Source of the DNA: Eubacteriales bacterium
GTDB taxonomy: Bacteria > Bacillota > Clostridia > Christensenellales > CAG-138
Direction: 5' to 3'
Length of the DNA: 5,293 bases
Assembly: GCA_028703645.1 (NCBI GenBank)
Contig: JAQVML010000132.1
Coordinates: 1 to 5,293, forward strand
Shown: positions 1 to 5,293 of the stretch, piece by piece
Layout: the number at the start of each line of letters is the position of its first letter
How positions within the stretch are numbered: the stretch's first letter is position 1
The notes under the pieces: model-generated
What the model saw: the letters and a program-made list of their open reading frames with translations, nothing else
Told to the model about the DNA's origin: nothing
The model's database searches: none
Translations under genes and position numbers: made by a program

Positions 1-13
1 TGAAGAGTTTCAT
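1..13 (-). CDS. Start of a gene running off the left edge (partial)
   Basis: An ATG at 13-11 (minus strand) is preceded by AAAGGAG with a 5-base spacer, a good Shine-Dalgarno match. Only the first four residues (MKLF) are inside the window, so the product cannot be named. A short hairpin (25-29 pairing with 36-40) sits just upstream of the ribosome binding site. A competing start in another frame lies at 86-84: this ATG follows GGAGGAAGG and its frame stays open to the window edge, giving a short Arg/Ser-rich peptide that looks less like a real protein. I prefer the start at 13, but the choice cannot be settled without the sequence to the left. Confidence 0.42.
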
Positions 14-435
14 ATGCGCTCCTTTCCGCAGCGCAGCGGATGCTTCTTTGCCGCGCGCAGTGGGTCCTGTATGATCTTTTGCTCATTTTTTGCCTTCCTC
101 CGGCGGGAGTCCTTTGGATGGCGACTGTAAAAATTTGCGTTTCCGGACGAACGATCGCTTCTTTGCCTCAGTATGCCACAACCAAATTTCGATTGCAAAC
201 CGCCAAAGCCGCTTCTATATACAACACTGCGCAAAAACCGAAATCGTTGCAGAGTGTTTGCAATTTCTACGAAATTTTTATTAAAAATCGAATCTGCGGT
301 CATTCGCTTAGACTGCTTGCTTATTTCGATTTTAATCAAAGAAGTTTCAACGAAATCGTTCTGGCAATAATTTCCACATACCTTTTTCGCTTTGCATCCA
401 ATAATAAGACGTGCTTTCTTTATAGCACGCGCAAA
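14..435. other. Long AT-rich intergenic region, no convincing gene
   Basis: About 420 bases separate the terminator at 436-465 from the partial gene at the left edge. The middle part (about 130-410) is AT-rich; one 60-base line (241-300) has 19 G+C by hand count. Open frames cross it on both strands, but none has a ribosome binding site at a start or a recognisable protein. The plus-strand frame from 40 to 666 runs through the terminator and the small minus-strand gene. Several variants of a CGAAAT/ATTTCG word recur (around 186, 240, 272, 325, 351), and there is an AT-only hairpin at 274-288. I saw no T-box, riboswitch core or tRNA. The region presumably holds the promoter and leader of the gene starting at 13, but I could not pick a clear -35/-10 pair. 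Confidence 0.6.
410..429 (-). terminator. Weak secondary hairpin, possible backup terminator
   Basis: CGTGCT at 410-415 pairs with AGCACG at 424-429 across an 8-base loop. On the minus strand the stem is followed by TCTTATTATT. It lies just downstream of the strong terminator at 436-465 and could act as a tandem backup, but a 6-bp stem with a long loop is weak evidence on its own. Confidence 0.28.
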
Positions 436-465
436 AGAACCCGCCGGCGGCAGCCGGCGGGTTCT
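436..465 (-). terminator. Strong intrinsic (Rho-independent) terminator
   Basis: A perfect 13-bp stem (436-448 with 453-465), very GC-rich, closes a 4-base loop. Read on the minus strand the stem ends in ...GGTTCT and runs into TTTGCG, giving a short T-rich tail. It starts 15 bases after the stop codon of the small gene at 481-693, so it most likely ends the transcript carrying that gene and possibly the whole nadD-to-small-gene operon. The T-tract is short, but the stem is long and stable. On the plus strand the tail is not T-rich, so the direction is minus. Confidence 0.85.
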
Positions 466-480
466 CGCGTTTCCGCTTTC

Positions 481-693
481 CTACAGTTCGTGCTTCAGTT
501 CAAGAAACCTGCGATAGAGTTCATCGTATTCGCAACCGCAGTTGCCGCACTCTTCATTTGCCTGCTCGACCGCCGAAATCAGCCAATCGTTGCAGTCCTC
601 CCCGTTCAGATACGCGTTTGCGGGAGCCGCAATCAGCTCCCATTCCGAGTCCGCAAAGCGCTTTAATATGATCCGAAGTTCCTGTTCTTCCAT
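481..693 (-). CDS. Small cysteine-containing protein of unknown function (70 aa)
   Basis: I do not recognise this family. The frame could start as far out as 759, but AGGAGGG at 702-708 sits 8 bases before the ATG at 693, which fixes a 70-residue product beginning MEEQEL and ending at TAG (481-483). It is small, acidic and probably cytoplasmic: no signal peptide or membrane segment is visible. Four cysteines stand at residues 34, 49, 52 and 54, the last three as C-x-x-C-x-C (ECGNCGC), which could bind a metal ion or form a redox site; that is inference only. The ends look helical (residues 3-14 and 55-69). It lies 94 bases after the protease-pseudokinase gene and is followed by a strong terminator. 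Its GC content (34 of 60 in line 541-600) resembles the nadD/rsfS genes rather than the AT-rich gene between them, so it may originally have been the last gene of the nadD-rsfS operon. Confidence 0.72.
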   Translation of the reverse strand: MEEQELRIILKRFADSEWELIAAPANAYLNGEDCNDWLISAVEQANEECGNCGCEYDELYRRFLELKHEL

Positions 694-701
694 CTGCTGA
701 T

Positions 702-709
702 CCCTCCTC
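702..709 (-). promoter_or_regulatory. Ribosome binding site of the 70-aa gene
   Basis: GAGGAGGG on the minus strand lies 8 bases before the ATG at 693. It is the best Shine-Dalgarno match in this part of the window and rules out the longer in-frame starts at 759 and 711, which have no comparable site. Confidence 0.8.
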
Positions 710-745
710 ATAAACGGATTTACTTCGGGGTTTCGTGGTTGGAAA

Positions 746-757
746 TAATTCGTTTGC
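746..757. repeat. Direct repeat, copy near the left edge of the AT-rich block
   Basis: TAATTCGTTTGC here matches TAATTCGTTCGC at 3429-3440 at 11 of 12 positions, with the first nine identical. The pair brackets the AT-rich protease-pseudokinase gene. It could be a trace of insertion or a chance match in AT-rich flanks. Confidence 0.3.
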
Positions 758-787
758 ACGATACGTATTAAATGTGGCTTCTATAGA

Positions 788-3328
788 TCATTCTCTATAG
801 AGTTTATAAGCTTTGTTGTTTTTAAACGCAAAAACCCTAATACAATCTTCCGTTAATACTGTGATTCTAAAGAGCTTCTTTGTTGATAATAGATTGTTTT
901 GGGGATATAACAACACATATCCTTTTTCGATTTTATAATAATCTCCATAATTAAAATATGGAAGATTATATCGGATTTGACCATCCATCTTCATCGAAAA
1001 ATAGCACCCATCCCCACGCCAAGTTCCGGCTAAATATCCTACAGCAGTCGATTGCCCCATCACTAGTACATAGGCAGTGTCTTCAAACCCTATAAGGGAC
1101 TTAAGTCTATCCATTTCTGCGCTTGTGATTGGTGACAGCCAGCTTGAACTAGTTCCTTTCGCATATAACAAAAGAAGATAATCTTCTGTTCTAAGATAAT
1201 TTCCGATCATACTTAGCTCAAGACGTGCCGACGAATTTTCACCGCTACGATAAAATGCAATCCCGGCTTGATACGCAGCTTCTCGATAGTATTTCAGTTT
1301 CTCAGAAAAATCGCCGTATTTCTTTGCTTCGAGCAACGTTTCATAAGCGCCGCCGTAGTGTCCATCAGACGCTATCTTCTCTGCTTTTTTTGCATAGGCT
1401 TCATAAATAGCACTTCTTGCAGGGTCGTATTTTTCACTGACCAATTCCTTAAGTACTTTTATTGCGTTGTCAAACTTCCCCGTTTCCACCAAATCAACAG
1501 CGCTTCGGAGTCTGGCTTCCTTTTCCAAATTAACTGCATCCCTATAGTCTCCAACATCTGAGAAAACAAGTGAAGCGACCAAATAATCACCGTTTGAGAG
1601 ATAATAAACACCCTTTTGGTATTTCGTTTCGATGATTGCGGCACTTGCTTTACGATAGTTGCCAAGTTTTCTAAATTCAATCTCCGCTTCGTCATATTTT
1701 CTGTCTACTACAAGTTGCGCTGCTGAGAGATACTCTTGCTCCTTTGGAAATAAAACCTTTCCAAAGGGAATTTTATAAAATATTTTAACCGCATTATCAA
1801 AATCGAATCCGTCTGCTCTCTGTAAAGCGGTATTCCTGCTGATAAGAGAGAATGCTGAAAGCGCGACAATCAAGATAGATAAAACTGCAGTTCCAAAAAC
1901 CAAGGCTTTTTTCTTGCGTGTTCGTTTTTTTGTCTCATCATCTTTCGCTTGTTGTTCAATGGTTGTTGCATCAGAAATTATAGCAGTACATGCTTTATGA
2001 TTTGGTTTCTGGTTCTTCGACTTACGTTTTTTTCGTTCAACAAAGTCAACGGAAATTCCGGTATTTAAAGGCGCTAAATCAAAAATCAATTCTTGCATCG
2101 ATACGTATCGGCTTGTCGGTTGTTTAGACAAACCTTTTCCTATAATACGTCTGATTTCAATGTATTCATCCGGCTTTTCGTCTTCAACTGCTATGCTTTG
2201 AAATGTTTTCTCAAGCATATAATCAAGCACTGCGCAAAACGAATAGATATCGGCGGGAATACCAGAGAACGAACCTTTTCTCTGTTCCGGAGAAAGAAAG
2301 CGTTCCGTCGAATTATCCCTGCTGTCCGCCAACCTACATCCGTCCGACGTAACGATTATATTGCCAGGGAACAAACGTAATGAGACGCTTCCGGCATCAT
2401 GCTTATTTTTCAAATATAGTGCCAATGGCATTAAAAGTGATACTGCTGTATTGCAATCGAGAGGAGTGGTTCGTCTTGCTAGATACGCGGGGAGAGGCAT
2501 CCTTTTTATATTCTTTTTCTGAAACCATCTCACAAAAAGCCAAACTGACGCAAGTATTAAGACTAATCCACAAGTTGTAATCGCTACAAGAAGCAATGCT
2601 GATATCGTTTGAGATGGATCAAATAGGTTATATGTCTTAATTAGCTTGATCAATTCTTCTGATGAAATTGCGCCATTAATCCCTTGTGCTCCAATAACGC
2701 CAAGCGCATTGACCCCAATTACTTCACCTCTATGATTCAGAAGAGGGCCGCCTGAGTTGCCCGAATTAATATCTACACTGATTTGGAGTATCTTTACGCT
2801 TGCTGAATTGTTGAGTAGACTTGCCTCGCGAATTGAACTTACAATGCCACTCGTTATTGTCGCTTCGCTACCAACATGTGCAATGGTGTTTGACAGCGCA
2901 TCCGCTCCCGCGGGAAATCCGATTGCATATGCTTCTTCGCCTTGCTCAACCTTTTCGTTCAGCGTGAGTGGTTTTACATCCATTTTTACTGGCAGATGCA
3001 AAATCACTAAATCTTGAGTTTCACTTTTTGCAACAATCTCTGCTCTTTCGCGTATTGAATCAGAAATCCAAATGTAAATAGAATCCGTACCGTCTTCAAT
3101 CACATGATTGTTTGTTGCGATGAATGTGCCCGATTGGTCTTTATAAACAACAAACCCTGACCCTGCGGCGGCTTTGTCACCAACACCAGATTCAATATAA
3201 ACAACGGAATTCGCTGCCTGTACTACCACTTTGGGCACGTTTGCAGCAGCAGCAAAGACTGGAACGCTATATAAGAACACAACCGTGAATAGCATAAAGC
3301 AAAGCTGAAGCAACCGGTTACGCCTCAT
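788..3328 (-). CDS. Membrane HtrA-like serine protease fused to a pseudokinase lobe and TPR-like repeats
   Basis: This is an 846-residue multidomain membrane protein. Residues 1-26 are a signal peptide (RRNR then a hydrophobic core, cleavage likely after VFA). Residues about 30-235 are a trypsin-like domain of the HtrA/DegP (S1C) type with an intact triad: His75 in TNNHVIED, Asp106 in TQDLVIL and Ser192 in GNSGGPL. No PDZ domain follows; instead there is a membrane helix at about 243-267 with KKNIKR after it. Residues about 290-420 resemble a protein-kinase C-lobe: PGN (321-323), D335 at the DFG position, SPEQ (346-349), DIYSF (360-364) and R407. The HRD Asp is replaced by Arg318, the catalytic-loop Lys by Phe320, DFG reads DSR, and the whole N-lobe is absent, so it should be inactive. 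A basic linker (431-474) leads to a second helix (about 475-496), then five TPR-like repeats (about 535-720) and a beta-rich end (about 765-846). Positive-inside charges place the protease and repeats outside and the pseudokinase inside. The start follows GGGGG at a 7-base spacing. Gene is far more AT-rich than its neighbours. Domain calls are solid for the protease, good for the kinase-like part; the role (envelope sensing or proteolysis) is inferred. Confidence 0.88.
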   Translation of the reverse strand: MRRNRLLQLCFMLFTVVFLYSVPVFAAAANVPKVVVQAANSVVYIESGVGDKAAAGSGFVVYKDQSGTFIATNNHVIEDGTDSIYIWISDSIRERAEIVAKSETQDLVILHLPVKMDVKPLTLNEKVEQGEEAYAIGFPAGADALSNTIAHVGSEATITSGIVSSIREASLLNNSASVKILQISVDINSGNSGGPLLNHRGEVIGVNALGVIGAQGINGAISSEELIKLIKTYNLFDPSQTISALLLVAITTCGLVLILASVWLFVRWFQKKNIKRMPLPAYLARRTTPLDCNTAVSLLMPLALYLKNKHDAGSVSLRLFPGNIIVTSDGCRLADSRDNSTERFLSPEQRKGSFSGIPADIYSFCAVLDYMLEKTFQSIAVEDEKPDEYIEIRRIIGKGLSKQPTSRYVSMQELIFDLAPLNTGISVDFVERKKRKSKNQKPNHKACTAIISDATTIEQQAKDDETKKRTRKKKALVFGTAVLSILIVALSAFSLISRNTALQRADGFDFDNAVKIFYKIPFGKVLFPKEQEYLSAAQLVVDRKYDEAEIEFRKLGNYRKASAAIIETKYQKGVYYLSNGDYLVASLVFSDVGDYRDAVNLEKEARLRSAVDLVETGKFDNAIKVLKELVSEKYDPARSAIYEAYAKKAEKIASDGHYGGAYETLLEAKKYGDFSEKLKYYREAAYQAGIAFYRSGENSSARLELSMIGNYLRTEDYLLLLYAKGTSSSWLSPITSAEMDRLKSLIGFEDTAYVLVMGQSTAVGYLAGTWRGDGCYFSMKMDGQIRYNLPYFNYGDYYKIEKGYVLLYPQNNLLSTKKLFRITVLTEDCIRVFAFKNNKAYKLYRE

Positions 3329-3428
3329 AATACATCCCCCACTGCTGTAAAAGCATCTATGAGTATCATTCGTGCTCTATCGAACCAATATAGTTACAAC
3401 TTGTTATTGCAAATCACTTACGTGTTGG

Positions 3429-3440
3429 TAATTCGTTCGC
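3429..3440. repeat. Direct repeat, copy next to the rsfS stop codon
   Basis: TAATTCGTTCGC directly abuts the rsfS stop codon (3441-3443) and matches the copy at 746-757 at 11 of 12 positions. Together they flank the AT-rich gene. Confidence 0.3.
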
Positions 3441-3851
3441 TTACTTCCCGCTCTGTTCCTTCTTGAGCCGCGCGGCTTCGCGCTCCTCTTCTTCCTTGAT
3501 CTGGGAATAGTGAATCGCGCTGTCGCTTTCGTCCCAGAGGCGCTCCATATTGTAATATTTGCGCTCTTCCGGATAAAAGATATGCACGAGGATATCCGCA
3601 AAGTCAAGCACGATCCACTTGCCCTCGCCATAGCCTTCGCTGCGCCGCAAGGTGAGCCCCAGCTCTTCGGCCTTTTGATCGACTTCGTCCGCGAGGGACT
3701 TCACCTGCTGTACGGCTCTGCCGTTGCAGATGATGAACCAGTCCGCGACAATGGTCTTATCCGCCACATGAATGGCGACGATGTCCTGTGCTTTCTTATT
3801 GTAGAGAATTTCGCAGACGCCGAGCGCCTTTTGTTTGATGGATTCGTTCAA
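3441..3851 (-). CDS. rsfS: Ribosomal silencing factor RsfS
   Basis: RsfS (also known as YbeB/Iojap) binds ribosomal protein uL14 on the 50S subunit and blocks joining with 30S, lowering translation when nutrients run short. The 136-residue product shows the family signatures: ADWFIICNGRAVQQV (36-50) matching the ADYFVI-G---QV motif, GKWIVLDFADILVHIF (77-92) matching the W-L-D--D--VH-F motif, and YYNMERLW (99-106) near the end of the core. Length is slightly above the usual 105-120 because of a charged, Glu/Lys-rich tail (about 118-136) likely to be helical or disordered. The start is TTG at 3851-3849, supported by GGAGG 7 bases upstream; no ATG fits as well. It follows nadD-yqeK by 66 bases, the classic order in Bacillota, so the two are probably cotranscribed. 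No clear terminator follows it. Confidence 0.95.
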   Translation of the reverse strand: MNESIKQKALGVCEILYNKKAQDIVAIHVADKTIVADWFIICNGRAVQQVKSLADEVDQKAEELGLTLRRSEGYGEGKWIVLDFADILVHIFYPEERKYYNMERLWDESDSAIHYSQIKEEEEREAARLKKEQSGK

Positions 3852-3858
3852 GTGTTTT

Positions 3859-3863
3859 CCTCC
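3859..3863 (-). promoter_or_regulatory. Ribosome binding site that fixes the TTG start of rsfS
   Basis: GGAGG on the minus strand lies 7 bases before the TTG codon at 3851-3849. A full-consensus site at ideal spacing compensates for the weak start codon and makes TTG the clear choice. Confidence 0.82.
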
Positions 3864-3917
3864 GTGCTTTCTATGGTTCGTATTGTGTGTTTTTTTGACG
3901 CAAGCGTCGTGTTTGTG

Positions 3918-5057
3918 TCAATGCGATTGTTGATCATACCAGGCGATTGCCCGATCGGATGCGGGGTGTGCCCTGCCGCCTTTTCTCTCGACCAGCGCGG
4001 AAACCCGGCGCAACGCGTACCGCATAAAGCCATCGATCCCCTGGGAAACGTGCACACGATAGTCTTCAACGCCGGTAAACGTGCGTGTGGGTTCGACGAG
4101 GTCCGCGGTGTAGATCAACGCGTCGAAATCCGTCATACCCCAATCCCCCGTGGTGTGCAGCCGAATCGCGCGGAGAATGGTTTCGTCGGTGATGCCGTAT
4201 TCCATCTTCGCGAGCACCGCTCCCGCAAACGCGTGGTAGACGGGCGCGATTCCTGATTCGTCGCCGGAGAGAATCTCCTGCTCAAGCTGCGGGAGGCACT
4301 TTGCGCAGTCGTGCAGCAGCGCCGCGATCCGCGCCTGTTGCGCGTCCTGCTTCCACAAAGCGGCGAGTTTTGCCGCGGCGCGCATGGTGCCGCAAACATG
4401 GGAATATCGCTTGGGCGAAAGCGCCGCGCGGCACTGCTCCTGCAGCGCACGAACATCCTTTGGAAAATACGCGCCGCCTTCATACATCGCCTGCTCCACG
4501 CGCTCCGGCATGAGCCCTTCCACGGAAAGCCCCGCCGTGAGCCGCTTTCGAATCTCGGTGGACGCGATCATGTCCGCCTTGGCGGAAAGCAGACGCACTC
4601 GCGCGCCATATCGCTCCCGCAGCATCTGCGCGGCTGCCGTATCGTTTTGCTCAATGCCAACGCGCGGCACGCAGAGGACGTTTGCAATCTTGAGCACTTC
4701 CTCGGGATGATACCAGTTCGGCAGGTCGCTGAGGGTATCGCTGCCGATGATGATCGAAATCTCGGCGTCCGGGTACTGCTGCCTGAGTTCTTGCAAGGTC
4801 AAGAGCGTATAGCTCTTTCCTCCGCGCAAAATCTCCTGATTGCTCGCGACGATGCGTTCTTTTCCTTCCGCCGCAATCTGCGCCAGGCGATAGCGTTCGC
4901 GCGCGGGCACGTCCTCGTCCACCGCTTTATGCGGCGGGTCGGCGGCGACCATGATCCATACTAGATCCAGCGCGGCTTCGTCCCGTGCAATCTCGGCCAT
5001 CTGCACATGCGCGCGGTGAATGGGGTTAAATGTGCCGCCGAGCAGTCCAATTCGCAT
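3918..5057 (-). CDS. nadD: Fused nicotinate mononucleotide adenylyltransferase and YqeK-type HD phosphohydrolase
   Basis: The 379-residue protein joins two enzymes usually encoded by adjacent genes. Residues 1 to about 198 are NadD, which makes nicotinate adenine dinucleotide from NaMN and ATP in NAD synthesis: GGTFNPIHRAH (7-17) is the nucleotidyltransferase GxFxPxHxxH motif, IIGSDTLSDLPNWY (103-116) is typical of NadD, and IASTEIRKRL (164-173) is the C-terminal ATP-binding S-S/T-EIR motif. Residues from about 205 are an HD domain like YqeK, with His220, the His249-Asp250 pair in LLHDCAK, His275, His301 and Asp319 as likely metal ligands. YqeK proteins hydrolyse Ap4A symmetrically; that activity here is inferred from family. 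All key residues of both parts appear present. The ATG at 5057 was chosen because MRIGLLGG is the normal NadD beginning. The upstream frame stays open to a TTG at 5243 but carries no family sequence. The nearest Shine-Dalgarno-like run, GAGAGGGG (5075-5082), is 17 bases away, which is long. First gene of the visible operon, followed by rsfS. Confidence 0.95.
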   Translation of the reverse strand: MRIGLLGGTFNPIHRAHVQMAEIARDEAALDLVWIMVAADPPHKAVDEDVPARERYRLAQIAAEGKERIVASNQEILRGGKSYTLLTLQELRQQYPDAEISIIIGSDTLSDLPNWYHPEEVLKIANVLCVPRVGIEQNDTAAAQMLRERYGARVRLLSAKADMIASTEIRKRLTAGLSVEGLMPERVEQAMYEGGAYFPKDVRALQEQCRAALSPKRYSHVCGTMRAAAKLAALWKQDAQQARIAALLHDCAKCLPQLEQEILSGDESGIAPVYHAFAGAVLAKMEYGITDETILRAIRLHTTGDWGMTDFDALIYTADLVEPTRTFTGVEDYRVHVSQGIDGFMRYALRRVSALVERKGGRAHPASDRAIAWYDQQSH

Positions 5058-5104
5058 GATAGCCGTTTGATTTGCCCCTCTCGTGTGTTGCCGGTTCTTC
5101 CGCA

Positions 5105-5122
5105 TGGTTTCATTTGAAACCA
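5105..5122. repeat. Perfect short inverted repeat in the nadD leader
   Basis: TGGTTTC at 5105-5111 pairs with GAAACCA at 5116-5122 around a 4-base centre (7-bp stem). It lies between the candidate promoter (5150-5177) and the nadD-yqeK start, where it could form an mRNA hairpin or be a repressor site. I do not recognise it as a known operator. Confidence 0.4.
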
Positions 5123-5149
5123 CCCGATAAAAACCAATCCTTCTTTTAT

Positions 5150-5177
5150 AGAATACCATTTTTTTCCGCGTCGTAAA
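5150..5177 (-). promoter_or_regulatory. Candidate sigma-A-type promoter for the nadD-yqeK operon
   Basis: On the minus strand TTTACG (5177-5172) and TATTCT (5155-5150) are 16 bases apart, each matching consensus at four of six positions. TGG directly before the -10 gives an extended -10 element, and the spacer holds a run of seven A. Transcription would begin near 5143, giving a leader of roughly 85 bases. The genes may also be read from an upstream promoter outside the window. Confidence 0.42.
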
Positions 5178-5215
5178 AGAGCGGTTTTCATTCGCCCGAA
5201 ACCGGACGCACGGAA

Positions 5216-5244
5216 TTGACAAACACGGGTTGGAATGCGACAAT
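5216..5244 (+). promoter_or_regulatory. Possible divergent promoter near the right edge
   Basis: A perfect TTGACA (5216-5221) is followed after 17 bases by GACAAT (5239-5244), preceded by TGC, an extended -10 feature. The -10 hexamer is only four of six. It would drive a plus-strand gene beyond the window, of which nothing is visible, so the call is tentative. Confidence 0.28.
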
Positions 5245-5293
5245 GAACCCGTATAAATATTAGTAAATCCGGCTACGCGCAGGTCAAACGGCG

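Noticed and set aside
10..339. Minus-strand open frame whose TGA overlaps the ATG at 13 (ATGA)
   Set aside because: The overlap would fit translational coupling, but neither the TTG at 339 nor the inner ATG near 303 has a ribosome binding site, and the translated sequence looks random and Arg/Ser-rich.
40..666. Plus-strand open frame of 208 codons
   Set aside because: It runs through the strong terminator hairpin and the well-supported 70-aa gene on the other strand, has no ribosome binding site and no recognisable protein features.
781..801. CTATAG repeated at 781-786 and 795-800 around the stop codon of the large gene, considered as a terminator
   Set aside because: The stem is only 6-7 bp, AT-rich, with an 8-base loop and no T-tract on the minus strand.
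1925..2033. Two runs of seven A on the coding strand (1925-1931 and 2027-2033) in the basic linker, considered as programmed slippage sites
   Set aside because: They simply encode Lys-Lys in a basic linker next to the membrane; I saw no downstream stimulatory structure, and the main frame continues with good domain content.
4311..4964. Plus-strand open frame of 217 codons opposite nadD-yqeK
   Set aside because: It is an antisense shadow of a high-GC gene with clear motifs on the minus strand; the same holds for the plus-strand frame at 3510-4256 opposite rsfS and nadD-yqeK.
5058..5243. 62-residue N-terminal extension of NadD from a TTG at 5243
   Set aside because: The added residues have no NadD character, the frame covers the candidate promoter and hairpin, and MRIGLLGG is the normal family beginning.

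Overview
The window looks like a chromosomal segment of a Gram-positive, Clostridia-like member of the Bacillota. Evidence: the NAD/ribosome-silencing gene pair nadD(-yqeK)-rsfS, strong GGAGG-type ribosome binding sites, one TTG start, and a membrane protein with the 'GDYRDA' style of TPR-like repeats often seen in Clostridia. Housekeeping genes here are GC-rich (hand counts of single 60-base lines give about 63-70% GC), so a moderately GC-rich gut-type clostridial lineage is plausible; genus cannot be named.

All supported genes are on the minus strand and read right to left. At the right (5058-5293) is a leader with a candidate promoter and a small perfect hairpin. Next comes a fused nadD-yqeK gene (3918-5057): nicotinate mononucleotide adenylyltransferase followed by an HD-domain phosphohydrolase of the YqeK/Ap4A-hydrolase type. 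After 66 bases comes rsfS (3441-3851), the ribosomal silencing factor, with a TTG start set by a GGAGG site. Then comes a long, AT-rich gene (788-3328) for an 846-residue membrane protein. Its order is signal peptide, HtrA-like serine protease with intact His-Asp-Ser triad, membrane helix, a degenerate protein-kinase C-lobe lacking the N-lobe and the catalytic Asp, a very basic linker, a second membrane helix, five TPR-like repeats, and a beta-rich C-terminal domain. A small gene of 70 residues with four cysteines follows (481-693), ending in a strong intrinsic terminator (436-465). After about 420 bases of mostly AT-rich, apparently non-coding DNA, the start of another minus-strand gene runs off the left edge.

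No strong terminator is visible between nadD-yqeK and 436, so the four genes may share a transcript. However, the protease-pseudokinase gene and its flanks are much more AT-rich than its neighbours (about 27-45% GC in sampled lines). An imperfect 12-base direct repeat (11/12 identical) lies near both ends of this block, so it looks like a later insertion into an older nadD-rsfS-small-gene operon. The most interesting object is this two-pass protein: a predicted extracytoplasmic protease and an extracytoplasmic TPR/beta sensor-like region joined through a cytoplasmic pseudokinase. It reads as a possible envelope signalling or stress device, but its function is inferred from architecture only.
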